Of a stretch of 64,000 nucleotides of DNA, positions 1 to 8,172 are shown one piece after another. The stretch lies in assembly GCA_963811605.1 (NCBI GenBank), contig CAWESA010000010.1, positions 744,001 through 808,000 on the forward strand, written 5' to 3'. The position numbers and the translations under genes are program-made. Source of the stretch: CAVQLX01 sp963811605 (GTDB lineage: Bacteria; Desulfobacterota; Binatia; DP-6). The notes under the pieces are model-generated. The model worked only from the letters and a program-made list of their open reading frames with translations, was not told where the DNA came from and made no database searches. Each line of letters starts with the position of its first letter. The first letter of the stretch is position 1.

Positions 1-280
1 TGTCGACCAGCATCTGCGCACCTGCCGGTCCGGCCTGCCAGGCGGCCTCGGCCGCCAGCCCGTAGAGGAAGACCGCATTCGCCGGATCCGACCGCTCCGC
101 GCGCGCGTCGGTGAGGGCGCGCGCGGCCACGGCGCCGAAGCGGGGCTGCAGCGCGGACTGCTCCGCACCCGCGCGGCGCTCCGTCTCGAGCTGCTTCAAA
201 TCGTCCTGGAGACCCTGACGCTGCATCGTCGCGCACCCGGTCACGAGCAGGAGGGCGGCGACGCCCGCGACGCGCCTCAT
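1..280 (-). CDS. Lipoprotein, N-terminal part (runs off the window)
   Basis: The reading frame starts at the ATG ending at 280 and continues past the window edge, so only about 93 residues are visible. The N-terminus MRRVAGVAALLLVTGC is a lipoprotein signal with lipobox LVTGC. After the Cys comes a Gln/Glu/Arg-rich stretch that should be helical, then an Ala-rich segment that could be the start of a TPR-like repeat (inference). Its ATG overlaps the stop of the upstream gene as ATGA, so the two are probably co-translated. Membrane placement and function beyond 'lipoprotein' cannot be read from this fragment. Confidence 0.75.
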   Translation of the reverse strand, partial: MRRVAGVAALLLVTGCATMQRQGLQDDLKQLETERRAGAEQSALQPRFGAVAARALTDARAERSDPANAVFLYGLAAEAAWQAGPAGAQMLVD

Positions 281-2082
281 ACGGCGACCACTCCGGACAG
301 GAGCGCGTCGACGCGACGATCGTCCAGGTGGACGGCACCGGCCTCGATCACGCCGGCAACGGTGCTCCGGAAGAGCGAGAGCCACTGCGCGCTGCCGACG
401 CGCCCCGGCCGATCGCGCGCGATCGCCGTGAGGCGCACCGCCAGGTCGCGGATGGCGGCTTCCGTCCTGGCAGGCTTTGCCGTGCTGCCGGCCGCGGCGC
501 GAAGCGCAGCCACCGTCGCGTCCCGGAGCGTCGTCCCGAAGAGGACGTCCCCCTGCGTGCGATCGGCGGCCGCGGCCGCCGACAGCAGGGCCGTGACCGC
601 CGCCACGCCCGGGCCGCCGTGGGCGGCGTCGAACAGCCGCCCCGGCTGGGCCAGCCCTTCGTTCGCCGCCGTGCTCGCGATCGAGAGCCAGTCGTCGGGA
701 GCGAGCAGCCCGTGCTCGTCCCGCGCGATCAGCCGCGCGACGGTCTCGACCAGACCGCCGAGCTCCTGACCAGCGCCGGCGACCAACCCCGGCACGCGGG
801 CGGCCTGCGTGACGAAGAGGCGCGCGAGGTCGCCGAGCTGCCGGCGCGACAGCGGACCGCGCGGCCCCGATGCCGGATCGTAGAGTCCGGCGGCGATGCC
901 CGCGGTCACCTGCCCCACCAGCGCCGCGACGCCCTGCGGCCACGCCGCGCCGTCGACACCGCGCGTCCCGCCCGTGCGAACCGCCTCGAGCGCCGCGACC
1001 GCGACGTCGCCGCCGAGATCGCCGTCGAACGGCGGCGGCGCGCCGCCCAGGACGGCCCCGACACCCCGGAAGAGGGCCTGCGCGGTCGCGAGCGGCGCGT
1101 CGGTCCGCCCGAACAGCTCGGGACGCTCGACCGCCAGCCCGAGCGCCGTGCGATAGAGCCCGACCCAGCCCGCCTCGGTGAGCCGGCTCGCTCCCCCCTG
1201 CCGGTTCGCCTCCTCGAGCATCGCCTGCGTCAGCGCGCCGAGCGCGCCGCCGCCCGCCTCCGGTCCCGGGAGCGCTCGCGCCTCGACGGCGACGGTCGCG
1301 ATCGCGGCGCCAGCCGCGGGACCGAGCAGCGACTCGACGACGTCGCGCCAGCGCGATTGCTCCGACAGCGTCGCCGGGAGCTGGCGCACCACCGGCGGGA
1401 CGATGGTGCGCACCAGCTGCTGCAGCGTGCGCGAGCCGGCGACGGTCTCCGGCTTCCGCGACAGCGTGTCGAGTCCCGCGCGCAGCACGATTCCCACGAC
1501 CTGCTCCGCGAACTGGCTCCGCGGTCCTCGGTCGGCGGCGTCGTCGGGAATCAGCTCGGCGAGGTTGGCGGCGAACGCGCCGAGCAGCTTCTCGCCGTTG
1601 CCGCCGACGCCGAGGACGCCGGGATTCGCACCCACGAACTCGAGCGCGACGTCGGCGAGCACCGACACGAGCCGCCCGAGCGGGCGCATCGGCCCCTCGT
1701 CCTTCCCCCACTGCGCGATCAGCTGCTCCCCGGCCACCTCCGCCCCGCGCTCGGGAGCGAGCTTGGCCGCAACCGCCCGGCGCTGCGCGAAGATCTGGAC
1801 GGCCGCCAGGTAGAGCGCTTCCTCGGCACCCGGAACGTCCCGCCGCGGGGCGTTCGTGTCGGCATCCCAGCTGCCGGCGAGCGGGCCATCGCCGAGGATC
1901 CGCCAGCGCTCGTCGGGCTCCGCGAGCATGTCGCGAATGAAGTCGAGCGTGCCGAAGGGAGGGTAGTCGAGCGACGGGAGGAGCACCGCCCGATCCCGCA
2001 CGTACTGCGCGTACGCGGCCGATGCGGTGCGGGACACGCGCACCACCGCACGGATCCCCAGGACGATCAGCGCCGGGTCCAC
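277..2082 (-). CDS. Hypothetical protein, about 601 aa
   Basis: This long open frame has a GTG start behind a GGGGAG Shine-Dalgarno site. I do not recognise the product. It is Ala/Gly/Leu/Arg-rich and looks largely alpha-helical, possibly built from loosely repeated helical units. I see no lipobox, no cleavable signal peptide, no convincing membrane segment and no catalytic motif. The first 60 residues contain a polar segment (RDMLAEPDERW) that may be a small N-terminal domain. The stop overlaps the start of the following lipoprotein gene as ATGA, which suggests translational coupling and a shared function, perhaps at the cell envelope (inference). Confidence 0.7.
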   Translation of the reverse strand: MDPALIVLGIRAVVRVSRTASAAYAQYVRDRAVLLPSLDYPPFGTLDFIRDMLAEPDERWRILGDGPLAGSWDADTNAPRRDVPGAEEALYLAAVQIFAQRRAVAAKLAPERGAEVAGEQLIAQWGKDEGPMRPLGRLVSVLADVALEFVGANPGVLGVGGNGEKLLGAFAANLAELIPDDAADRGPRSQFAEQVVGIVLRAGLDTLSRKPETVAGSRTLQQLVRTIVPPVVRQLPATLSEQSRWRDVVESLLGPAAGAAIATVAVEARALPGPEAGGGALGALTQAMLEEANRQGGASRLTEAGWVGLYRTALGLAVERPELFGRTDAPLATAQALFRGVGAVLGGAPPPFDGDLGGDVAVAALEAVRTGGTRGVDGAAWPQGVAALVGQVTAGIAAGLYDPASGPRGPLSRRQLGDLARLFVTQAARVPGLVAGAGQELGGLVETVARLIARDEHGLLAPDDWLSIASTAANEGLAQPGRLFDAAHGGPGVAAVTALLSAAAAADRTQGDVLFGTTLRDATVAALRAAAGSTAKPARTEAAIRDLAVRLTAIARDRPGRVGSAQWLSLFRSTVAGVIEAGAVHLDDRRVDALLSGVVAV

Positions 2083-2243
2083 CGCTACCGCTCCCCGCCT
2101 GGCCGATCGCGATCAGCGCCGCTCATGGCGGCAGGTAGCGTAGCGCAGCCGTTTCATGCCCGGCAACCGGGGGCCGTGCGGGGCAGACGCGGCAGCCAAT
2201 CTGGCAACGCAGCTCGACGGCTGACTTCTTCACAAGCTTCGAT

Positions 2244-2272
2244 TTGACACCGTGCCGGGCGCGCGCTAGGTG
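2244..2272 (+). promoter_or_regulatory. Promoter of the SIR2-like gene
   Basis: TTGACA at 2244-2249, a 17-nt spacer, then TAGGTG at 2267-2272. The -10 box covers the GTG at 2270, an alternative upstream start of the SIR2 gene. If this promoter is used, translation must begin further down, at the ATG at 2291. Confidence 0.5.
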
Positions 2273-2290
2273 CCGGACGTCAGGCGGCCG

Positions 2291-3433
2291 ATGCGGGATC
2301 GCACCGTCGTCATCGTGGGGGCAGGCGCCACCGCGGCATGCGGGGGGCCGCTGACCAACGACCTCCTGCCGCTCGCGTTCGGGGCGGGCACCGACAGCCC
2401 GTGCCGCCAGCCCATCGTGTCGGTCGGCGTCCGCAACGCGTCCGATCTGAGCTGGGCGGATCAGTTCCTGGTCGAGACGTTCGAGGTGCCCGCCGATCAC
2501 CACCGCCGCCGTTCGAGCGACTACCCTGCCCTCCCGATCGTCCTGAGCCTCATCGACCTCGCCCTCGACCGCGGCCAGGCCTTCGGGAAACGCTGGACGC
2601 CGCGACGGCTGCGGCGGGCGCGCCTGGGGCTCGAATGCGCCATCCACGCGGTGCTGAAGGTGACGCTGGAGCCGGTCGAGCTCGCCGACAACCCGTACGT
2701 GCGGCTCCTCGAGCGCGAGTTTCCTCCCTCGGGGCCTCCGCCCGTGGTCGTCTCGCTCAACTACGACACGCTGGCGGACTGCGCCCTGGTGGAGTGGCAC
2801 CGCCGGCACCGCGGCTGCCACCGCCTGCCACACTACGGATGTCGCCCCGAGACCCAGGTCCTCGACGGGCCCGACGAGCGCTGCGGGGAGCTCTACAAGC
2901 TGCACGGCTCGCTGTGCTGGGAGTTCTGCACCGTGTGCAGCAGGCTCCGCCAGCGCACCACCAACCTGGGCCAGCGTCTGCTGCGCGGCATCGGCGTCGA
3001 CGTCCGCAGCGAGGACACCACCGATACGCTCTTCGACCACACGCCGACCTGTCCCGACGACCACGGCGAGTGCACGCGGGTCCTGGTCGCTCCGACGTAC
3101 CGGAAGGACTACCGGAACTTCCACCTCGCCCACGTCTGGTACGCCGCCGAGGCCCGCTTGCGGGAGGCCAGCCGGCTCGTCTTCGTCGGCTACAGCCTGC
3201 CCGAGAGCGACGTCGAGGTGGTCTATCTCCTCAAGCGCAGCTGTCCGCAGCGCCAGCTGCCCGCGGAGCGCATCACGGTCGTCGAGCACGACCCCGCGGG
3301 CACCGCGCTGCACGTGAACGTCATCGGCCAGCGCTACGAGTCGCTCTTCGGAACCGGCGTCGACTGGCATACGGAGGGCCTCGACGCCTGGCTCGCCGGC
3401 GCCCCGTCCGCTCCCGTCAGACCGGCAGCTTGA
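2291..3433 (+). CDS. SIR2-like NAD-hydrolase/deacylase family protein
   Basis: About 380 aa. The N-terminus has the nucleotide-binding loop IVGAGATAACGG, followed by SLNYDTLAD (equivalent to the family's NYD), YKLHGSLCW with the expected catalytic His, and near the C-terminus FVGYSLPESDVEV, a hallmark of the SIR2-like (SIR2_2) branch. A Cys pair after the His (FCTVC) and a later CPDDHGEC could bind zinc as in sirtuins. The family includes deacylases and NAD-degrading phage-defence proteins; the sequence alone does not choose between them. It is a single gene with no obvious effector partner. It overlaps the convergent amidohydrolase gene by 17 bp at the 3' ends. The ATG at 2291 is preferred over the in-frame GTG at 2270 because the latter lies in the -10 box. 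Confidence 0.8.
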   Translation: MRDRTVVIVGAGATAACGGPLTNDLLPLAFGAGTDSPCRQPIVSVGVRNASDLSWADQFLVETFEVPADHHRRRSSDYPALPIVLSLIDLALDRGQAFGKRWTPRRLRRARLGLECAIHAVLKVTLEPVELADNPYVRLLEREFPPSGPPPVVVSLNYDTLADCALVEWHRRHRGCHRLPHYGCRPETQVLDGPDERCGELYKLHGSLCWEFCTVCSRLRQRTTNLGQRLLRGIGVDVRSEDTTDTLFDHTPTCPDDHGECTRVLVAPTYRKDYRNFHLAHVWYAAEARLREASRLVFVGYSLPESDVEVVYLLKRSCPQRQLPAERITVVEHDPAGTALHVNVIGQRYESLFGTGVDWHTEGLDAWLAGAPSAPVRPAA

Positions 3434-4214
3434 ACGCGGCCAGCGCGTTGTCGCGCAGGAAGCGCTGCCGTACCTCGGGCGGCAGCTCGAGGGTGTCGAC
3501 CTCGGCGAGCACGCGGTCCCACTGCAGCAGCGGGTAATCGGTGGCGAAGCAGACCTTCGTCTTCCCGAACGTCTTCATGAAGTGGACGAACGCCGGCGGG
3601 TAGTGCTTCGGGACGTGCGCGGAGGTGTCGATCCAGACGTTGCGGTGCTTCCAGGCGACGGCGATCATCTCCTCCGTCCACGGCCAGCCGATGTGCCCGC
3701 ACACGATGCGCAGCTCCGGGAAGTCGAGCGCCACCTCGTCGATGTAGAGCGGACGTCCCGTCTCGGAAGGAAAGAGCGGCCCGGTGTGCCCGACCTGCGT
3801 CTGGAAGGCGACGTCGAGCTCGGCGGCCTTCGCGTAGAGCGGGTAGTACACGCGATCGGTGGGCGCCTTCTTCCACATGAATGGCTCGATGCGCAGGCAG
3901 ACGAAGCCGCAGTCGCGCACGTAGTGGTCGAGCTCGCGTACGGCCTGCATGATGTGCCGCGGATCGGCGTGGTACTGGCCGTAGATCCGTCCCGGGTGCT
4001 CGTTCTGCGCCTTCGCGACCGCCTCGTTGTCCCCCGCCATGAGCGCGACCTGCACGCCGTGGCGATCCATCACGTCGATCATCTTCGCCACGTCGGTGCC
4101 GTGGTGAAAGACGTCGAGCATGCCGTAGTTGCGGAAGACGTTCTCGCCGGCGGGGTTCACTCCCGGCGGCGTGGGGCTGATGCACTGCGTCCAGACGTCG
4201 ATGATCCCGTTCAT
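3417..4214 (-). CDS. Amidohydrolase-2 family metal-dependent hydrolase
   Basis: 265 aa TIM-barrel protein of the amidohydrolase_2 (ACMSD-like) family. Landmarks are IIDVWTQ at the N-terminus, AFQTQVGHTGP, IVCGHIGWPW and the C-terminal FATDYPLLQW, whose Asp is the usual metal/catalytic residue. The N-terminal HxH metal pair of the family is replaced by VWT, so metal binding may differ or be lost. Relatives decarboxylate or hydrolyse ring-cleavage products; the substrate here is unknown. The ATG at 4214 is chosen because it sits 8 nt after a promoter -10 box. A frame extending to 4334 would be Arg-rich non-homologous sequence. Single-gene unit. Confidence 0.8.
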   Translation of the reverse strand: MNGIIDVWTQCISPTPPGVNPAGENVFRNYGMLDVFHHGTDVAKMIDVMDRHGVQVALMAGDNEAVAKAQNEHPGRIYGQYHADPRHIMQAVRELDHYVRDCGFVCLRIEPFMWKKAPTDRVYYPLYAKAAELDVAFQTQVGHTGPLFPSETGRPLYIDEVALDFPELRIVCGHIGWPWTEEMIAVAWKHRNVWIDTSAHVPKHYPPAFVHFMKTFGKTKVCFATDYPLLQWDRVLAEVDTLELPPEVRQRFLRDNALAAFKLPV

Positions 4215-4222
4215 CGCCCGCT

Positions 4223-4252
4223 GTTGTCGCGGAATCCGCGCCCGGGCGTCAA
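4223..4252 (-). promoter_or_regulatory. Promoter for leaderless mRNA of the amidohydrolase
   Basis: Read on the minus strand: TTGACG (4252-4247), an 18-nt spacer, GACAAC (4228-4223), then 8 nt to the ATG. There is no room for a Shine-Dalgarno site, so the mRNA is predicted to be leaderless. The whole 30-nt element recurs at 16083-16112 with two mismatches. Confidence 0.6.
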
Positions 4253-4361
4253 GAAGGGACGGCCGCCGCGACGGGATGGAGCGGCGCGCGAATCGCCGGG
4301 GCGCGCGCGCTCGCGGCGACGGGGTCGGCCGCACGCTGGCGGGCCTCGAGCATCCGTGTCG

Positions 4362-6656
4362 TCATTCGACCTCTCCGGCGGCGAGTCGCCGCCATGCCGC
4401 GAGCTCCTCTCGCGCGACGCGCAGGCCGGTCGCGATGATGTCGGCGGCGCGGTGGAAATCGAGCATGCCGAACTCGCGCAGGGGCACGCGCAGATGGAGG
4501 TCGACGCCACGCAGCAGCGACTCGCGCTGCATCGCGACGCTCGCGAGCTCTGCCGATCGCGCCAGCACGACGGCCATGCTCGGCACCGCGCGGCTGCGCG
4601 TGAACGGGCTCCACCGGTCCCACAGGATGCGCCATCCCGAGATGGAGTCCTCGTAGGGATACTCGGACTCCATGTCGGTCTCGACGCTGACGTCGACGGC
4701 GATGGTCGTCCCCTCGCCCATCAGGTCGCGCAGCACGTCGGCGGGAAGATTGCGGAGCAACGCGCCGTCGACCAGCAGCTCGCCGTCGCGCACCACCGGC
4801 GGCAGGATGCCGGGCAAGCCGGCGCTGGCGCGCACGCTTCGCCACAGGGAGCCCGTGCGATGGACCACCATCGCCGCGCGCGAGAGATTGCTCGACACGC
4901 AGAAGTAGGGAAGCCAGAGATCCTCGATCTGCACGTCGCCGATGGCGTCGCAGAGACGCGCCCGACTGCGGCGCCCGCCCAGGAGGGACAGCACCGGCAG
5001 CGTGAGATCACGGCGCCAGCTCCCGAAGATGCCCAGGTTCCGGCGCGCCATGGTCGCGGCGTCCCATCCGAGCGCGTACTCGGCGGCGATGACGGCGCCC
5101 ATGCTGGTCCCGCCGATCATGTCGACGGGTAGGCCCGTCTCCGCGAGCGCCTCGAGCACGCCGACGTGCGCGAAGCCGCGGGCGCCTCCGCCGCTCAGAG
5201 CGACGCCGACCGCGCGACCCGCCAGGTAGCGGGCCACGCGCGCCACTCCCGCCGCGTCGCCGTCCCGCACGTGGTGGTGGCGCAGGAGCCGGCGGGGTTC
5301 GAGCCACCGTCCGGTGCCGGAGGGACGTCGCGTGTCCGCCGGATGCAGCAGGACCAGGCTGGCAGGCGGCCCCACCGACGCGCCCGCGTCACCGACCAGC
5401 GCCCGTTCGTCGGCGTGCGGCGTCGGGTCGTCGCCGGCTCGTCCCACCACCAGCACCCGATCGGCCTGCCGCACGCACCGCACGCTCCACGGGGACCCAC
5501 CCGCATCCGCCTCGAGGACCACGAAGCGATGGCGGAGCTCCTGCTCGTCGATCCACGATGCGACCCGTGTCGCGCGCGGGTCGGCGGCGGGCGACCGTGC
5601 CAGGCCCGGAGTGCCGAGCAGCCGGTCGAGGTCCCCGGCGGCGACGTGCAGCGTGGGCCCGAGCGCGCCGAGCGCCGCGACGAGAGCCCGCGTGAACTCG
5701 GCCAGCGGCACGGCGGGCCCGGCGGGGACGACCGCGAAGGTTCGCGCCGGGCTCTCCGCCGCCCGTCCGCTCTGCGCCTCGCGCAGCCGGTGGACCACCA
5801 GGCGGGTCAGCGACAGCAGCAGCTGCGGATAGCGAGCGACCAGGCGCTCGAACGCCGGACGCGCGAGGGACACGAGCTCGCTGTCACGCTGCGCTCGCAC
5901 GCGTGCGCTGCGTGTCTCGCCGGTGAGGATCGCCATCTCACCGACGATCTCGCCGCGGACGATCTCTCCCACGATCGTCTCGATGCCCGCCGGATTGCGC
6001 ACCGACGCCTGCAGCCGGCCGTTCACCAGGATGTAGGCACGATCGCCCGGCTCACCCTGCTCGAAGAGCGTCGCGCCCCGCGCCAGCGCGAGCCACTCGA
6101 CGCTCGCCTCGATCTCCCGGAGCTGCGGCTCGTCGAGCGCGCCGAAGAGGCCGGGAAGGATGGCGACGAGCTGGTTTCGGCGCATCCGCCGCGCGATGGC
6201 GGCCGCGACCTCGCGCATGGCGCCGGGGCTCTCGAGCGCCAACCGTTCCACGGCGCGGCGCGACACACGCACGACCGCGGTCTCGACGATCGCGCGGACG
6301 GTCGCCGTGCGTGTCCCGCCCGTGAGGACCTGCATCTCGCCGACGGGTTCGTCCGGACCGATGCGGCCGACCACGATGGCCCGGCGCTCCAGGCCGGCGA
6401 CGATCGCCTCGAGCTCGCCCTGCAACACCACGTACATCGCATCGCTCGCCTCCGCCTCCCGGAAGAGGACCGCTCCCGCGGGGAGCACCTGGACGCTGAT
6501 CTCGGACCGGAGCGCCGACAGCGACTCAGTGTCGGGCATGCCGAGCGCGGCGCCGAGGTGCTCGAGCGCACCGCCCGGGGCCGGCGGTTGCCCCTCCCGC
6601 GGCGCCGGCACCGCGACCGCTCCGCCGGTGGCTTTCACGTCGCGCCGCGCGGTCAT
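4362..6656 (-). CDS. Patatin-like phospholipase with two cNMP-binding domains (NTE-like)
   Basis: About 764 aa. Order: a disordered Pro/Ala-rich N-terminus (about 1-40), cNMP-binding domain 1 (about 45-165), cNMP-binding domain 2 (about 180-290), a middle P-loop-like region without an obvious Walker motif, then a C-terminal patatin domain. Both cNMP cassettes keep the Glu and Arg that hold the cyclic phosphate (VGEMQVLTGGTRTATV and VGEMAILTGETRSARV). The patatin domain has GGGARG (oxyanion loop), GTSMG (nucleophile Ser) and VDGALL (catalytic Asp). This matches the neuropathy-target-esterase class of lysophospholipases. The start overlaps the stop of the mechanosensitive-channel gene as ATGA. 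It is the last gene of the operon, so lipid hydrolysis is likely tied to the cyclase encoded upstream (inference). Confidence 0.88.
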   Translation of the reverse strand: MTARRDVKATGGAVAVPAPREGQPPAPGGALEHLGAALGMPDTESLSALRSEISVQVLPAGAVLFREAEASDAMYVVLQGELEAIVAGLERRAIVVGRIGPDEPVGEMQVLTGGTRTATVRAIVETAVVRVSRRAVERLALESPGAMREVAAAIARRMRRNQLVAILPGLFGALDEPQLREIEASVEWLALARGATLFEQGEPGDRAYILVNGRLQASVRNPAGIETIVGEIVRGEIVGEMAILTGETRSARVRAQRDSELVSLARPAFERLVARYPQLLLSLTRLVVHRLREAQSGRAAESPARTFAVVPAGPAVPLAEFTRALVAALGALGPTLHVAAGDLDRLLGTPGLARSPAADPRATRVASWIDEQELRHRFVVLEADAGGSPWSVRCVRQADRVLVVGRAGDDPTPHADERALVGDAGASVGPPASLVLLHPADTRRPSGTGRWLEPRRLLRHHHVRDGDAAGVARVARYLAGRAVGVALSGGGARGFAHVGVLEALAETGLPVDMIGGTSMGAVIAAEYALGWDAATMARRNLGIFGSWRRDLTLPVLSLLGGRRSRARLCDAIGDVQIEDLWLPYFCVSSNLSRAAMVVHRTGSLWRSVRASAGLPGILPPVVRDGELLVDGALLRNLPADVLRDLMGEGTTIAVDVSVETDMESEYPYEDSISGWRILWDRWSPFTRSRAVPSMAVVLARSAELASVAMQRESLLRGVDLHLRVPLREFGMLDFHRAADIIATGLRVAREELAAWRRLAAGEVE

Positions 6657-8155
6657 ATGCGGAAGGCGCGGCGGATCGCGGCCAGCAGGGCGGAACGGGT
6701 GTCGCGGGTGCGCTCCTCGCGCGCCGCGGCCGTGAGTCGTTCGCGGCTCGCCTCGAGGCCCACCTGGCGCTCGGCCAGGCGCGCGGACACGTCGTCGGCG
6801 ATCTCGGGACGGGCGGCGAGCAGCGCGCCGAAGGCCGCCCGATCGATCACGTAGCACACCGTGTCGGTGAGCGCCGTGCACGTCGCCTGGCGGGGCTCGC
6901 GCAACATCAGCGACATCTCGCCGAAGATCTGGCCGGAGCCGAGGGTGGCCACCGACCGGGTGATCCCGTTGGTGCTCACCCGCACCTCGACGTCGCCGCG
7001 GGCGATCAGGTAGAGTGAGTCCCCCGGCTCGTTCTCGCGCACGATGTCCTCGTTGGCGCCGAAATGCTGCTCGCGCATGTTGCCGACGAGCCGGGCACGG
7101 CTCTCCCCGTCGAGCGAGGCGAAGAGATCGATCCGATCCAGCGCGGCGTGACGCGGGTCGACGCCGTCCGGCCCCCGCTCGGCGGACGGGACGAGCGTGA
7201 GCATCGGGAACGGTATCTCGAGACCGGCGCGCCTGGTGGCGTACCAGACCCGCGTGCGCACCTCGCCGTCGACCGCGATCTCGTCGGTGAAGTCGGCGAT
7301 CCAGTAGCGCAGCCGGTAGACCACGGAGCTGTCGCCGAACTCGAGCGGCGCGGCGTCCGGCGGCGGGCTGGCGAGCACGCCGGGCACCCCGCGCACCGCC
7401 TCGAGCAGGACGGCCTTCACGTCGTTCGGCGGATGGCGATAGTGCATCCCGACGGCGATGGTCATGCGATGGGTGGGCGTGGGACGGGAGAAATTCGTCA
7501 CGTCGGTGGTGAGCAGCTGGTTGTTCGGCACCACGACGACGTCGCCGTCCCGGGTGACGATGATCGTCGCACGCCACTTGATCTCGCGCACCCGACCGAC
7601 GTGGCCGCTCACGCTGATCCAGTCGCCGATCGCGACCTCGCCCTCGAACGGCAGCGCCACGCCCGCGAAGACGTTGGCGATGGTGCTCTGGAGCGCGAAG
7701 CCGATCACGGCGGTCAGGACCCCGCCCGTCGCGGCGAGCGACACCGCATCGACCCCGCTCTGGTACAGCATGTCGACCACGATGCCGGCGGCCAGGATGT
7801 ACTGCGTCAGCTCGCGCACCACCGCGGGGACCGGGCGGCGGCGCAACAGGACGTCGAACAGCACCACGGAGGCGACGCCGGTCGCCCCGATGACGAGGCA
7901 GAGGATGGCGAGCACCGTGAGCGCGCCGGCGGCCCCCGTCGATCCGAATTCCTGGAGAACGCCGCCGAGGAGCCGGAAGGCGAGCGCCAGGAGGAGGAGC
8001 ACCGCCGGGGCTTGCGTCCGGGCGCGGGCGGCCGGAGGCAACGCGAGGCGCAGGACGAACAGCACCAGGAGCGCGACCACCACCACCGCGGTGCCCAGCC
8101 AGGCCGGAGCCATCACCTCCAGCCGGCCGCGAAGCTGGTCGAGGACGGTGCCCAT
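6653..8155 (-). CDS. MscS-family channel with C-terminal cNMP-binding domain
   Basis: 500 aa. Four or five N-terminal hydrophobic helices are followed by the pore-lining/MscS core (TGGVLTAVIGFALQSTIANV, then a beta domain with GDWISV and VVPNNQLL). After about residue 345 comes a Crp-like cNMP-binding domain with a canonical phosphate cassette, FGEMSLMLREPRQATC. The C-terminus is an amphipathic Arg-rich helix. Channels of this design (bCNG type) gate on cyclic nucleotide rather than tension. It lies 17 nt after the cyclase gene and overlaps the patatin gene by 4 nt, so all three are likely made together. Confidence 0.9.
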   Translation of the reverse strand: MGTVLDQLRGRLEVMAPAWLGTAVVVVALLVLFVLRLALPPAARARTQAPAVLLLLALAFRLLGGVLQEFGSTGAAGALTVLAILCLVIGATGVASVVLFDVLLRRRPVPAVVRELTQYILAAGIVVDMLYQSGVDAVSLAATGGVLTAVIGFALQSTIANVFAGVALPFEGEVAIGDWISVSGHVGRVREIKWRATIIVTRDGDVVVVPNNQLLTTDVTNFSRPTPTHRMTIAVGMHYRHPPNDVKAVLLEAVRGVPGVLASPPPDAAPLEFGDSSVVYRLRYWIADFTDEIAVDGEVRTRVWYATRRAGLEIPFPMLTLVPSAERGPDGVDPRHAALDRIDLFASLDGESRARLVGNMREQHFGANEDIVRENEPGDSLYLIARGDVEVRVSTNGITRSVATLGSGQIFGEMSLMLREPRQATCTALTDTVCYVIDRAAFGALLAARPEIADDVSARLAERQVGLEASRERLTAAAREERTRDTRSALLAAIRRAFRI

Positions 8156-8172
8156 CGAGCCTTCCCCGGCCC

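Noticed and set aside
2270..2290. GTG start for the SIR2-like gene
   Set aside because: It lies inside the predicted -10 box; the conserved domain begins right after the ATG at 2291.
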